Positions 25,589 through 34,527 are shown, numbered from the stretch's first letter. The stretch is 64,000 nt of DNA from JANSYL01 sp965229695 (GCA_965229695.1 OZ245921.1:558001-622000); one strand, 5' to 3'. Numbers and translations are program-made. The notes: a model not told the origin generated them from the letters alone.

Positions 25589-25620
25589 GCCCCACCGGTC
25601 TGCCAGTGTACCGGTGGGGC
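25589..25620. terminator. Hairpin between convergent DUF2237 and Asp-rich genes
   Basis: GCCCCACCGGT (25589-25599) pairs with 25610-25620 around a 10-nt loop. It lies between two convergent genes and could serve both. Neither side has a real T-run, so terminator function is tentative. Confidence 0.55.
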
Positions 25621-25656
25621 GTCGCATTGACCTGGGTGGGGGCCGAGTGTCAATGC

Positions 25657-25932
25657 TTAGTCGTCGTCACCATCATCATCATCGCCATCGTCATCATCGT
25701 CGTCGTCGTCATCGTCATCCCAATCGTCATCGTCATCATCATCGCTGCTACCGCCACCGCCGCTGCCGGAGGTCAGGGTCGCCCAGATCGTGCTGAGCGG
25801 GCCGTTTTGGGTTAGCTCGATATATTCCGCCTCAGGGGCGGCCGGAGCTTCTTCCAGATCGGCCAAAAGAGCGGCCTGGGCGGTGCCGGCCATAAGTGCG
25901 GCGATCATCGAAGTGGTCACGAAGCGTTTCAT
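25657..25932 (-). CDS. Small secreted poly-aspartate protein
   Basis: A 91-residue protein. Residues 1-20 form a signal peptide (KRFVTTSMIAALMAGTAQA-A). A short middle section (EYIELTQNGPLSTIWATLTSG) and a Gly/Ser hinge lead into a tail from residue 64 to the end composed of Asp with one Trp and a few Gly. The tail is coded by GAT/GAC triplets that form a microsatellite. Such tails can bind Ca2+ or other cations in the periplasm or outside; this is inference. It is followed by a hairpin (25589-25620) and is upstream-neighboured by the trpB terminator. I know similar proteins as Rhodobacterales hypotheticals only. Confidence 0.7.
   Translation of the reverse strand: MKRFVTTSMIAALMAGTAQAALLADLEEAPAAPEAEYIELTQNGPLSTIWATLTSGSGGGGSSDDDDDDDWDDDDDDDDDDDGDDDDGDDD
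25660..25745. repeat. GAT/GAC trinucleotide microsatellite
   Basis: Plus-strand runs of CATCAT and CGTCGT triplets encode the aspartate tail of the secreted protein on the minus strand. Slippage in whole triplets would change the tail length while keeping the frame. Confidence 0.8.
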
Positions 25933-26067
25933 GTCTGTATCCTTTGTTTAATCCTCTGGGCGGCGTCTTCGTTGGCGCCTGTACATAGAGAACGGCAAAG
26001 GCCCGCGCTTATTCCGCGACGGGGCGAAAAAGGAATAGGGTGCGCCCACGGGCGATCCCAGCACATG

Positions 26068-26093
26068 AAAAAGGCCCGCATAAACTGCGGGCC
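26068..26093 (-). terminator. Rho-independent terminator of trpB
   Basis: On the minus strand GGCCCGCA (26093-26086), loop GTTTA, TGCGGGCC (26080-26073), then TTTTT. It starts 24 bp after the trpB stop. Confidence 0.9.
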
Positions 26094-26117
26094 CTCTCTG
26101 GTCTTGCGTTTGGCTGC

Positions 26118-27347
26118 TTAAGCGCTGGTCATATCCCAGCCCAAGGCGCGCGCGACAGTGAAGATATCCTTGTCGCCCCGCCCGCACATATTCATGCAGA
26201 TGATGTGATCTTTGGGCAGGTCGCCCGCGATCTTGGCCACATGGGCCAGCGCGTGGGAGGGCTCCAGCGCGGGGATGATCCCCTCGGTCTCACAGCAAAG
26301 CTGGAACGCCTCAAGCGCCTCGGTATCGGTGATCGAGACATATTGCGCGCGACCAATTTCGTGCAGCCAGGCATGCTCTGGACCGATACCGGGGTAATCC
26401 AGGCCTGCGCTGATGGAATGGCCTTCGAGGATTTGACCATCGTCATCCTGCAACAGATAGGTGCGGTTGCCATGCAAAACGCCGGGACGGCCACCGGTCA
26501 GGCTGGCGCAATGCTCCATCTTGGCATTCACACCTTTGCCGCCCGCCTCAACACCAATGATGTCGACCTCTTTGTCATCCAGGAACGGAAAGAACAGGCC
26601 CATCGCGTTGGACCCGCCACCAATCGCGGCGATGATCGTATCGGGCAGACGGCCTTCGGCGGCCATCATCTGCTCTTTGGCTTCCTTGCCAATGATGGCT
26701 TGGAAATCGCGCACCATGGCCGGGTAAGGATGCGGGCCCGCCACCGTACCGATGCAGTAGAACGTGTTGCGCACATTGGTCACCCAGTCGCGCAGGGCAT
26801 CGTTCATCGCGTCCTTCAACGTCCCACGGCCCGAGGTCACAGGCACAACCTCGGCCCCGAGCAGTTTCATTCGGAACACATTGGGCGCCTGCCGCTCAAC
26901 ATCATGTGCACCCATATAAACCACACATTGCAGGCCAAATTTGGCGCAGACCGTTGCGGTCGCCACGCCATGCTGACCCGCGCCGGTTTCAGCGATGATC
27001 CGGGTTTTGCCCATGCGACGCGCCAGGATGATCTGACCCAGCACATTGTTGATCTTATGCGCGCCGGTATGGTTCAGCTCGTCGCGCTTCATGTAAATCT
27101 TCGCGCCGCCCAAGCGCTCGGTCAGGCGTTCGGCGAAATACAAGGGCGAGGGCCGGCCCACATAATGGGTCCACAGATCATGCATCTCGGCCCAGAAACT
27201 GTCATCGGTCTTGGCGTGTTCGTATTGACGCTCAAGCTCCAGGATCAATGGCATCAGTGTCTCAGACACAAAGCGCCCGCCAAAATCCCCGAACCGCCCC
27301 TTTTCATCCGGGCCGGTCATGAAGCTGTTTAGAATATCGTCCGGCAT
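26118..27347 (-). CDS. trpB: Tryptophan synthase beta subunit
   Basis: A 409-residue PLP enzyme that condenses indole with serine. The PLP lysine is K98 in NHTGAHKINN, the substrate loop ETGAGQHG is near 120-127 and the phosphate cup GGGSNAMG is present. It ends the run ihfB-lapA-trpF-ORF101-trpB on the minus strand. A cluster of four hairpins separates it from ORF101, and a clear terminator follows it. The partner trpA is 9 kb away in the opposite orientation. Confidence 0.98.
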   Translation of the reverse strand: MPDDILNSFMTGPDEKGRFGDFGGRFVSETLMPLILELERQYEHAKTDDSFWAEMHDLWTHYVGRPSPLYFAERLTERLGGAKIYMKRDELNHTGAHKINNVLGQIILARRMGKTRIIAETGAGQHGVATATVCAKFGLQCVVYMGAHDVERQAPNVFRMKLLGAEVVPVTSGRGTLKDAMNDALRDWVTNVRNTFYCIGTVAGPHPYPAMVRDFQAIIGKEAKEQMMAAEGRLPDTIIAAIGGGSNAMGLFFPFLDDKEVDIIGVEAGGKGVNAKMEHCASLTGGRPGVLHGNRTYLLQDDDGQILEGHSISAGLDYPGIGPEHAWLHEIGRAQYVSITDTEALEAFQLCCETEGIIPALEPSHALAHVAKIAGDLPKDHIICMNMCGRGDKDIFTVARALGWDMTSA

Positions 27348-27406
27348 CGCCCGTCTCCCCTAAAACCCGATGATGGGTAGCCCGGTCCAATGGCATGGGC
27401 AAGGGC

Positions 27407-27498
27407 AAGGCGGTGAAAACCGCCTTTAAACGCGGTTTCGAAACCGCGTCAAAACCCGCCGCGCGGCGGGGTCTGAACGGGCTTTGGAAAGCCCGTTC
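27407..27498. repeat. Four tandem perfect hairpins
   Basis: In order: AAGGCGGT-gaaa-ACCGCCTT (27407-27426), a 20-bp perfect palindrome centred on TCGA (27430-27449), a 16-bp palindrome CCCGCCGCGCGGCGGG (27455-27470), and an 11-bp stem with a GG loop (27475-27498). They are separated by only 3-5 bases. The last three lie inside the 3' end of ORF101; the first follows its stop. They may form a processing, attenuating or transcript-stabilising structure upstream of trpB. Confidence 0.85.
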
Positions 27499-27731
27499 GG
27501 CGCGCGCAGACGGTGGATGGGGTGCAGGTTGCAGAAAACAATGAAATGGCGGCCGTTTTGCAGGACTTGGCAGCCGCGCTGCGCGGCTTCTTCCAAGAAC
27601 CGGTCGCGCCCGACCAGACGTTCGACATCGGAGATTTGCCGTTTGATCACACCGCCGCGGCGCGCTTCTTGCGAGCCGAAAACTTGGGCCAGCCACATAT
27701 CGGGGGTCAGATGTTCGGGCAATCCGGTCAT
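27426..27731 (-). CDS. Small conserved ORF between trpF and trpB
   Basis: A 101-residue protein from ATG 27731 (MTGLPEHLTPDMWLAQVF). The recognisable part is residues 1-72: RRGGVIKRQISDVERLVGRDRFLEEAAQRG, then VLQNGRHFIVFCN. From memory, a short protein of this kind occurs at this place in Rhodobacterales trp clusters, sometimes mislabelled as an anthranilate isomerase. The last 29 residues (RAPNGLSKARSDPAARR onwards) are encoded by palindromic DNA and look like a non-conserved extension. It begins 34 bp after trpF. Function unknown. Confidence 0.65.
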   Translation of the reverse strand: MTGLPEHLTPDMWLAQVFGSQEARRGGVIKRQISDVERLVGRDRFLEEAAQRGCQVLQNGRHFIVFCNLHPIHRLRAPNGLSKARSDPAARRVLTRFRNRV

Positions 27732-27765
27732 AGCGGCAGCTTCGCCCAAGTTGGTTGCCAATTGG

Positions 27766-28425
27766 TTAAAGGACCGGCGGCGCGGGCTGGCGCAGAGCCT
27801 CTGCGAAGGCCGCAATTTTCCGGGGGTCTTTTTGTCCAAGGGCCGCTTCAACCCCCGAGGAAACATCCACCTGCTTGGCGCCAGTGCGTCGCACCGCCTC
27901 GGCCACATTTTCCGGCGTCAACCCGCCGGCCAGCATCCAGGGTTTGGTCCAATACTTGCGCCCTGCCAAAAGCTGCCAATCAAAGGCTAGTCCATTGCCC
28001 CCCGGCAGGTCGGCCACTTTGGGCGGCTTAGCATCGATCAGCAGTTGATCGGCCACGGGCGCATAACGGTCGATCTGGGCCAGATCAGCGGTCTCGGCCA
28101 CGCCAATGGCCTTCATCACGGGGAGCCCGAATTTCGATTTGATCTCTGCGACCCGTTCTGGGGTTTCGTGCCCATGGAGTTGCAAGATATCGAGCGGAAC
28201 CGCCTTGAGCAGCGCCTTTAGGGCCGCGTCCTGGGGATCGACAACCAACCCCACCTTGGCCAGGCCGGGCGGCACGTCGAGTGCCAGGGCACGGGCGGCA
28301 TCCAGCGTGATATTGCGGGGCGATTTGGGGAAAAACACAAACCCCACATAGCGCGCGCCCGCTTGGGTCGCGGCCTCAATATCTTCGCGGCGGCTTAAGC
28401 CGCAGAATTTAATTGCAATGTCCAT
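27766..28425 (-). CDS. trpF: Phosphoribosylanthranilate isomerase
   Basis: A 219-residue TIM-barrel enzyme of tryptophan synthesis converting phosphoribosylanthranilate to CdRP by Amadori rearrangement. Catalytic Cys8 lies in KFCGL, the general acid Asp in LLIDAKPP, and the family motifs LQLHGHE, LAGGLTPENV and VDVSSGVE are present. It starts 6 bp after the lapA stop, so the two are probably co-transcribed, with ORF101 and trpB following. Confidence 0.97.
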   Translation of the reverse strand: MDIAIKFCGLSRREDIEAATQAGARYVGFVFFPKSPRNITLDAARALALDVPPGLAKVGLVVDPQDAALKALLKAVPLDILQLHGHETPERVAEIKSKFGLPVMKAIGVAETADLAQIDRYAPVADQLLIDAKPPKVADLPGGNGLAFDWQLLAGRKYWTKPWMLAGGLTPENVAEAVRRTGAKQVDVSSGVEAALGQKDPRKIAAFAEALRQPAPPVL

Positions 28426-28431
28426 CTTTTG

Positions 28432-28800
28432 TCAGCGCGCGGCGCTTGCATTATCGACGAGTGCGAGGATCTCATCCTTGCCCTCATCCGCGCGGCCCTT
28501 GATGGTTTCCATCTCACGCTCAAGGCGCTGCACATTGCGGCGTTGTGCCTTGGCCTCGGCCCGTTGGCGCGACTCGCGCAGCCACTCCCAGACGAACCCG
28601 ACCAACAGGCCAATCACCACGCCACCCAAAACCACAAGGAAAAGCGGCAGCTCAATGGCATAATGCACGCCCACCCAAGCGCTCAACTCAATCGGGATCA
28701 GTTCCAGCACGACCACGTCGCGGTTGGCCATCGCAACCAGAACCAGCCCAATCGCGACAACAATCAGGAAGGCATATTTCAAAAGTCGGATCAGTTTCAT
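28432..28800 (-). CDS. lapA: LapA-domain (DUF1049) inner-membrane protein
   Basis: A 122-residue protein with two membrane helices (YAFLIVVAIGLVLVAMANR and LPLFLVVLGGVVIGLLVGFVW) and a charged C-terminal coiled coil (residues about 72-112). The N-R-D/Q-x-V pattern after helix one is typical of LapA. In E. coli LapA works with LapB in lipopolysaccharide assembly control; that role here is inference. It sits between ihfB and trpF, a recurrent arrangement in this order. Confidence 0.85.
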   Translation of the reverse strand: MKLIRLLKYAFLIVVAIGLVLVAMANRDVVVLELIPIELSAWVGVHYAIELPLFLVVLGGVVIGLLVGFVWEWLRESRQRAEAKAQRRNVQRLEREMETIKGRADEGKDEILALVDNASAAR

Positions 28801-28824
28801 CCCGCCCAGGACCTTTCGGGGTAA

Positions 28825-29109
28825 TTACTCAGCGCCGTTCAACCGATCGCGTAGCAGTTTCCCGGTCTTGAAGAAAGGGACGTGCTTTTCTTCGACCGAC
28901 ACGCTTTCCCCAGTGCGCGGATTACGGCCAATGCGGGCATCGCGTTTCTTCACCGAAAACGCCCCGAACCCGCGCAATTCAACACGGTCGCCCGCGGCCA
29001 TGGCTTCGATCACTTCTTCGAAGATCGCGTTCACAATCCGTTCAACATCGCGCTGATAGAGATGTGGGTTCTCATCGGCGAGTTTTTGGATCAGCTCGGA
29101 ACGTATCAT
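28825..29109 (-). CDS. ihfB: Integration host factor subunit beta
   Basis: A 94-residue HU/IHF-type DNA-bending protein. The N-terminus MIRSELIQKLADENPHL and the DNA-intercalating arm GRNPRTGE with downstream VPFFKTGKLLRDRLN identify the IHF beta subunit. It pairs with IhfA, which is not in the window. It is the first gene of the run leading to trpB; the 274-bp gap upstream (to 29383) holds the icd terminator and presumably the promoter. Confidence 0.96.
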   Translation of the reverse strand: MIRSELIQKLADENPHLYQRDVERIVNAIFEEVIEAMAAGDRVELRGFGAFSVKKRDARIGRNPRTGESVSVEEKHVPFFKTGKLLRDRLNGAE

Positions 29110-29333
29110 TGTTCAACCCTTTGCAGCGACACCCTGGGGATTGAGTATAGGCACATTCCACCACGCTGGATACCATAAAACCAAGGGGTTGAGGGGCTTC
29201 CGCGCCGCCTCACACAAGGTTTCAGCCCTGAAATGCGCCGCTTTTGGCAACTTTAACGAAAGCGGCAGAGCCCGGATCGTTGCGCATTTGAAAACGATTC
29301 GCGGCCTTGGGCGCGCGCCGTCACAAATAGAAA

Positions 29334-29357
29334 CGCCGCCCCCGGTCCGGGGCGGCG
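29334..29357 (-). terminator. Terminator of icd
   Basis: CGCCGCCCC (29334-29342) pairs with GGGGCGGCG (29349-29357). On the minus strand it is followed by GTTTCTATTT, a modest T-rich tail, 26 bp after the icd stop. Confidence 0.75.
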
Positions 29358-29383
29358 CCGCATCATTTTAGGAGATCTGGCGC

Positions 29384-31591
29384 TTAGCCAATGATCCCGT
29401 TCAGCGTGGCCGAGGGGCGCATGATGCCAGCGGTCTTTTCGGAATCGGGGTGGAAATACCCGCCCTGATCCACCGCTGCGCCACGCCCATAGTGCAACTC
29501 TTCCAGGATTGCCGCTTCGCCATCAGCCAGCGCTTGGGCGAGCTGGGCAAAATGCGCGGCCAGATCGGCATCGTCGCCTTGCGCGGCCAAAGCCTCGGCC
29601 CAATAGCGCGCGAACCAATAATGGCTGTCGCGGTTATCGGGCTGGCCCAGTTTCCGACCGGGGGACCGGTCATGGTCCAAGATGCCCTGGGTCGCGGCCT
29701 CAACCGCATCCCCAAGAACCCGCGCCTTGGCGTTGCCTTTGGCGTCAGCCAGGAATTTGAAGCTTTCGCCCAACGCGCAGAACTCACCCAAACTGTCCCA
29801 ACGCAAGTGGTTCTCACCCTGCAACTGCTGCACGTGTTTGGGCGCCGAGCCGCCCGCGCCGGTTTCAAACAAGCCACCGCCATTCATCAGCTTCACAATC
29901 GACAGCATCTTGGCCGAGGTCGCCAGTTCCAGGATCGGGAACAGGTCGGTCAGGTAATCGCGCAGCACGTTGCCGGTGATGGCGATGGTGTTGTCACCTG
30001 CCGTGATTGTCTCAAGCGAGGCGCGCGTGGCCTCGCGCGGGGCCATGATCTCGAACTTATCGGCCACGCCTTTCGCCTCCAGGATCGGCGTGACATAGCT
30101 TATTAGCTCCGCATCATGGGCGCGGGTCGCATCCAGCCAGAAGATAGCGCGATAGCCCGTAGCCTTCTGGCGTTCGATGGCCAGGTTCACCCAATCCTCG
30201 ATGGGGGCCTTCCGAGCCGAGGCCGAACGCCAGATGTCGCCCGCTTCAACGCTGTGTTCATGCAGAACGGTCCCGTCATCCAGGATCATCTTCACCACAC
30301 CATCAGCGGCCAGTTCAAAGGTCGTGGGGTGCGAGCCGTATTCTTCGGCCTTCTGGGCCATCAGGCCCAGGTTCTGAACCGTGCCAGCGGTGGCCGGGTT
30401 CAGCTTGCCATTGGCTTTGAAGAACTCGACCGTTTCGTCATAGACCGGCGCATAGGAATTGTCGGGGATCACACAGACCGCATCAGCTTCATTGCCATCC
30501 GGCCCCCAGCCTTTGCCGCCTGCGCGGATCAAAGCGGGCATCGACGCGTCAATGATTACGTCCGACGGCACATGCAGGTTGGTGATGCCCCGGTCGCTAT
30601 CGACCATATACATCGGCGGGCGGGCGGCGGTCACAGCCTTGATGGCGGCCATGATCTCGGTATCGCCTTCAACCCGCGCCAGCAGATCGCCCAGGCCAGA
30701 ATTCGGATTCACGCCCAGCGCGTCCATCTTGTCGCCATGGGCCTCAAAAACCGGGGCCAACCAGGCCTTGACCGCGTGGCCAAAGATGATCGGGTCCGAA
30801 ACCTTCATCATCGTGGCCTTCATGTGCAGAGAGAACAGCACGCCTTCGGCTTTGGTTTTCTCGATTTCATCGGCCAGGAACGCGTCCAGGGCGTTGGCCG
30901 ACATAAAGGTCGCGTCGACCACGGTGCCCGCCGGATAGCTCAGCCCATCTTTCAACACGGTCTCGGTGCCATCAGTGGCCACATGCACGATCTTTGCACC
31001 GGTTTCGGCCGCCAAGGTGGCCGAGGTTTCGTTGGATCGGAAATCGCCGCCCGACATCGACGCGACGCGCGTTTTGCTGTCAGCGGTCCAATCGCCCATG
31101 CGGTGCGGGTTCGACTGGGCGAATTTCTTCACCGCCGCCGCCGCGCGACGATCCGAGTTACCTTCGCGCAGAACCGGGTTCACAGCCGAGCCTTTGATCG
31201 CGTCATAGCGGCTGCGCGCCTCTTTCTCGGCGTCTGTTTTGGGGTCTTCCGGGTAATCGGGGATCGCATAGCCCTGCGATTGCAGTTCCTTCACCGCCGC
31301 GACCAGTTGCGGGACCGAGGCCGAAATGTTCGGCAGCTTGATCACATTGGCCTCGGGCGTTTTCACCAACTGCCCCAATTCGGCCAGATCGTCGCTGATT
31401 TGCTGATCGGCCGTCAGCTTATCGGGGAAGGCCGCCAGGATACGCCCGGCCAGCGAGATATCCTTGGTTCCGACGCTGACACCGGCAGCACTGGCAAAAC
31501 GTTGAATGATCGGCAGCAACGAGGCCGAGGCAAGCTCGGGCGCTTCGTCAACTTTGGTGTAAATGATGTCTGGCGTCGCGTTCGAATCCAT
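29384..31591 (-). CDS. icd: Isocitrate dehydrogenase (NADP+), monomeric type
   Basis: A 735-residue enzyme of the large monomeric IDH class, which oxidatively decarboxylates isocitrate to 2-oxoglutarate in the TCA cycle. Length (about 740 residues, versus 400-420 for the dimeric form) and signatures such as YDAIKGSAVNPVLREGNSDRR, SLHMKATMMKVSDPIIFGH, IDASMPALIRAGGKGWG and NGGGLFETGAGGSAPKH (landmarks at residues about 128, 282, 348 and 588) are diagnostic. Single-gene unit with a terminator behind it. Confidence 0.98.
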   Translation of the reverse strand: MDSNATPDIIYTKVDEAPELASASLLPIIQRFASAAGVSVGTKDISLAGRILAAFPDKLTADQQISDDLAELGQLVKTPEANVIKLPNISASVPQLVAAVKELQSQGYAIPDYPEDPKTDAEKEARSRYDAIKGSAVNPVLREGNSDRRAAAAVKKFAQSNPHRMGDWTADSKTRVASMSGGDFRSNETSATLAAETGAKIVHVATDGTETVLKDGLSYPAGTVVDATFMSANALDAFLADEIEKTKAEGVLFSLHMKATMMKVSDPIIFGHAVKAWLAPVFEAHGDKMDALGVNPNSGLGDLLARVEGDTEIMAAIKAVTAARPPMYMVDSDRGITNLHVPSDVIIDASMPALIRAGGKGWGPDGNEADAVCVIPDNSYAPVYDETVEFFKANGKLNPATAGTVQNLGLMAQKAEEYGSHPTTFELAADGVVKMILDDGTVLHEHSVEAGDIWRSASARKAPIEDWVNLAIERQKATGYRAIFWLDATRAHDAELISYVTPILEAKGVADKFEIMAPREATRASLETITAGDNTIAITGNVLRDYLTDLFPILELATSAKMLSIVKLMNGGGLFETGAGGSAPKHVQQLQGENHLRWDSLGEFCALGESFKFLADAKGNAKARVLGDAVEAATQGILDHDRSPGRKLGQPDNRDSHYWFARYWAEALAAQGDDADLAAHFAQLAQALADGEAAILEELHYGRGAAVDQGGYFHPDSEKTAGIMRPSATLNGIIG

Positions 31592-31690
31592 CGGTCGGGC
31601 CCTTCCGTTGATTTTGGTATGCGATAGTACACCAAAGCCAAAACGTCCACGGATCGAAGTGCCACAGGGGGCGCGCCCTGTTGCCGCGCT

Positions 31691-32740
31691 TTAGACAGCG
31701 ATGCTGGCCACAGGCGACATGGCGCGCCCATCCGCGTCAAACAGGCTGATCGCCGATGGGTCAGCGCCCAAGGCGACCTCCTGCCCTTCGCGAAACGTAT
31801 GGCCGTGCCCGGTGCGCAAAATCAAACGATCGGTGCCCAGACGCAAATGGACCAGGGTTTCGGCCCCCAAGACCTCGACCAAACCAACCCGTGCCTTGGG
31901 GCCAGACCCGGTGACCGTCAGCGCCTCGGGCCGAATGCCAATCGACGCCGCACCTTGGGCTCCACGCTCTAGCATGGAGGCAAAGGCAACACCGGCGTCG
32001 CTGGAAACCGGGAATACATTCATCGGCGGGGCGCCAATGAACTCGGCCACAAAGGTGCTGGCGGGGCGTTCGTATAGGTCCATGGGGGTGCCGATCTGTT
32101 CGATACGCCCCTCGGACATGATGACGATCCGGTCCGCCAGGCTCATCGCCTCAACCTGATCATGGGTCACAAAGACAAAGGTCGCGCGCAGGCGCTGATG
32201 CATATCCTTCAACTCGGCCCGCAACTGGGTGCGCAGTTTGGCATCCAAGTTCGACAAGGGCTCATCAAACAGGAACACCGCCGGTTCGCGCACAATCGCA
32301 CGCCCCATCGCCACGCGTTGCCGCTGACCGCCAGATAGTTGGCGCGGCTTGCGATCCAGAAAGCTTTCGATCCTCAGCGCGGCTGCAGCCTCACCCACCC
32401 GACGGTCGATCTCGGCGCGCGGCATGCCGCCGTTTTTCAGCCCATACTCCATGTTCTTGCGCACGGTCATATGCGGGTAGAGCGCATAGTTCTGGAACAC
32501 CATGGCAATATCGCGTTCGCCGGGTTCCAGCGTGTTCACCACGCGCCCCCCGATCTGCACCTCACCCTCGGTGATGCTTTCAAGCCCCGCAATCATCCGC
32601 AGGATCGTGGATTTCCCGCAACCCGAGGGGCCCACCAGCACGATGAATTCCCCATCGGCAATCTCGACCGATGCGTCTGACACGGCTGTCACGCCCCCAG
32701 GATAGGTCTTTCCAACACCATTCAGGCTCAGATCCGCCAT
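31691..32740 (-). CDS. ugpC: Glycerol-3-phosphate-type ABC transporter ATPase
   Basis: A 349-residue ATPase with Walker A GPSGCGKST, signature LSGGQRQRVAMGRAIVR, Walker B VFLFDEPLSNLD, H-loop FVFVTHDQ and a C-terminal TOBE regulatory domain (from about 235). It belongs to the MalK/UgpC/CUT1 group. It is the last gene of ugpB-ugpA-ugpE-ugpC; its start is 2 bp after the ugpE stop. The substrate assignment rests on the solute-binding protein and gene order; another phosphodiester or sugar is possible. Confidence 0.92.
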   Translation of the reverse strand: MADLSLNGVGKTYPGGVTAVSDASVEIADGEFIVLVGPSGCGKSTILRMIAGLESITEGEVQIGGRVVNTLEPGERDIAMVFQNYALYPHMTVRKNMEYGLKNGGMPRAEIDRRVGEAAAALRIESFLDRKPRQLSGGQRQRVAMGRAIVREPAVFLFDEPLSNLDAKLRTQLRAELKDMHQRLRATFVFVTHDQVEAMSLADRIVIMSEGRIEQIGTPMDLYERPASTFVAEFIGAPPMNVFPVSSDAGVAFASMLERGAQGAASIGIRPEALTVTGSGPKARVGLVEVLGAETLVHLRLGTDRLILRTGHGHTFREGQEVALGADPSAISLFDADGRAMSPVASIAV

Positions 32741-32742
32741 GG

Positions 32743-33591
32743 CTATTTCTCGCTTTCCACCAGGCCCTTCACAAAGAGCCGTTGCATCACCAAAACCACG
32801 ATCACCGGTGGGATCATCGCCAAGATGGCGGTGCCCATCGTCAGGTGCCAGATCGGCAGCCCTTCGCCCACATTCACCATGCGCTGGATGCCCATGACGA
32901 TGGTGTAAAGGTCGGTGTCCGTCGTGATCAGGAAGGGCCAGAGATATTGGTTCCAGCCGAAGATAAAGAGGATGATGAAGAGCGCCGCGATATTGGTTTT
33001 CGACAGCGGCAGCAGGATATCAAAGAAAAACCGCACCGGGCCTGCGCGGTCGATCCGGGCGGCTTCCACCAACTCATCGGGGATGGTCAGGAAAAACTGC
33101 CGGAACAAAAACGTCGCCGTGGCCGAGGCGATTAGCGGGATGATCAGGCCGGAATAGCTGTTCAGCATCCCCAAGCTCGCCACCACGTCATAGGTGGGCA
33201 GGATCCGCACCTCGACCGGCAGCATCAGGGTGACAAAGATCATCCAGAAAAACAGCATCCGGAACGGGAATTTGAAATAGACGATGGCAAAGGCCGAAAT
33301 CAGCGAGATGGCGATCTTGCCGAAGGTGATGCCCAGCGCCATGATCATACTGTTGATCAACATGGTCGACAGGCCCACACCGCCCACGGCGGGTGAGCCT
33401 TCGGTGATCAACAGCGAATAGTTTTCCCAGGCCTGATCGCCAAACCACATCGGGATGGGCGACCGCCCAAGCGCTTCACCGGGATGGGTCGAGGCGACCA
33501 GCGCCACATAGACCGGAAAGCATAAGAACACGATGCCTAGGATCAGCACGACATGGGTTAGGATCGACAGGAAGGGGCGATTTTCAACCAT
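32743..33591 (-). CDS. ugpE: ABC transporter permease UgpE
   Basis: A 282-residue MalG-type permease with six membrane helices and the EAA loop ELVEAARIDRAGPVRFFFDILLPL (landmark at residues about 175-198) that docks to the ATPase. Its ATG overlaps the ugpA stop by one base (TGATG), so translation is coupled. Confidence 0.92.
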   Translation of the reverse strand: MVENRPFLSILTHVVLILGIVFLCFPVYVALVASTHPGEALGRSPIPMWFGDQAWENYSLLITEGSPAVGGVGLSTMLINSMIMALGITFGKIAISLISAFAIVYFKFPFRMLFFWMIFVTLMLPVEVRILPTYDVVASLGMLNSYSGLIIPLIASATATFLFRQFFLTIPDELVEAARIDRAGPVRFFFDILLPLSKTNIAALFIILFIFGWNQYLWPFLITTDTDLYTIVMGIQRMVNVGEGLPIWHLTMGTAILAMIPPVIVVLVMQRLFVKGLVESEK

Positions 33592-34475
33592 CAGTATTGC
33601 ACCTTCCGTTCGATGAAGCGGAACTGGATAAAGGTCATTGCCACGACCAGCGCCATCAGCACCACTGACTGCGCCGCGCTCGATCCGTAATCCTGCCCAA
33701 CAAACCCGGTCGCGTAGACCTTGTAGACCAGGATTGAGGTCGCATCTGCGGGCCCGCCATTGGTCGTCGCGTGGATGATCGCAAAGGTATCAAAGAAGGC
33801 GTAGACCAAGTTCACCACCAGCAGGAAGAATGTGGTGGGCGATAACAACGGAAAGACAATGGTCCAGAACCGGCGCATCGGGCTGGCCCGGTCAATGGCC
33901 GCAGCCTCAATCAAGCTTTTGGGGATCGATTGCAGACCCGCCAAGAAGAACAGGAAGTTATAAGAAATCTGCTTCCAAGCCGCCGCGATGATCACCATCA
34001 ACAGCGCCTGGTTGCCGTTCACATAATGGTTCCAATCCACGCCCCAGGTCGCCTCGAGCATATAGGCGACGATCCCCAGCGATGGGTTCATCATGAAAAA
34101 CCACAGCACCCCGGCCAGGGCGGGGGCAACGGCGTAGGGCCAAATCAGAAAAGTGCGATAGGCGGTGGCGGTCCGCACCACGCGGTTTGCGGCCACAGCC
34201 AGCGCCAACGCCATGCTCATCGAAATAAAGGTGACTGACAGACCGAAGATCAGCGTGGTCCAAAAGCTACGCAGATAGCTCGGGTCCGAAAACAAGAGCG
34301 TGAAGTTTTCGAACCAGACGAAACTGCGCGAAAACCCAAACGCATCCTCGATAAAGAACGAGGTTTCGAGCGCCTGATAAGCAGGCCAAAGGAAAAACAC
34401 GATGGTGATGATGATCTGCGGCGCGACCAGCGCATAAGGCAGCCATCGGTTGTGAAAGACGACACGCTTTTCCAT
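33591..34475 (-). CDS. ugpA: ABC transporter permease UgpA
   Basis: A 294-residue MalF-type permease with six membrane segments; the EAA loop is SLIEAAAIDRASPMRRFWTIVFPLL (near residues 187-211). ATG 34475 (MEKRVVFHNRWLPY) fits family starts; the longer frame to 34589 would run into ugpB. It follows ugpB after 67 bp containing a hairpin. Confidence 0.92.
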   Translation of the reverse strand: MEKRVVFHNRWLPYALVAPQIIITIVFFLWPAYQALETSFFIEDAFGFSRSFVWFENFTLLFSDPSYLRSFWTTLIFGLSVTFISMSMALALAVAANRVVRTATAYRTFLIWPYAVAPALAGVLWFFMMNPSLGIVAYMLEATWGVDWNHYVNGNQALLMVIIAAAWKQISYNFLFFLAGLQSIPKSLIEAAAIDRASPMRRFWTIVFPLLSPTTFFLLVVNLVYAFFDTFAIIHATTNGGPADATSILVYKVYATGFVGQDYGSSAAQSVVLMALVVAMTFIQFRFIERKVQY

Positions 34476-34500
34476 GGGGTATCCCGCCTCGGCAAAAACA

Positions 34501-34527
34501 CACCGGGCCGCGCGGGGCAGCCCGGTG
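34501..34527 (-). terminator. Intercistronic hairpin between ugpB and ugpA
   Basis: CACCGGGC (34501-34508) pairs with GCCCGGTG (34520-34527) with an 11-nt loop and no T-run. Such stems after a binding-protein gene commonly allow more of that protein than of the permeases by partial termination or mRNA protection. Confidence 0.55.

Noticed and set aside
25660..25745. CRISPR-like array
   Set aside because: It is a simple triplet repeat coding for aspartate, with no repeat-spacer structure. No CRISPR array was seen in the window.
30116..31627. 503-codon plus-strand frame opposite icd
   Set aside because: Same antisense effect; the monomeric IDH frame is unmistakable.
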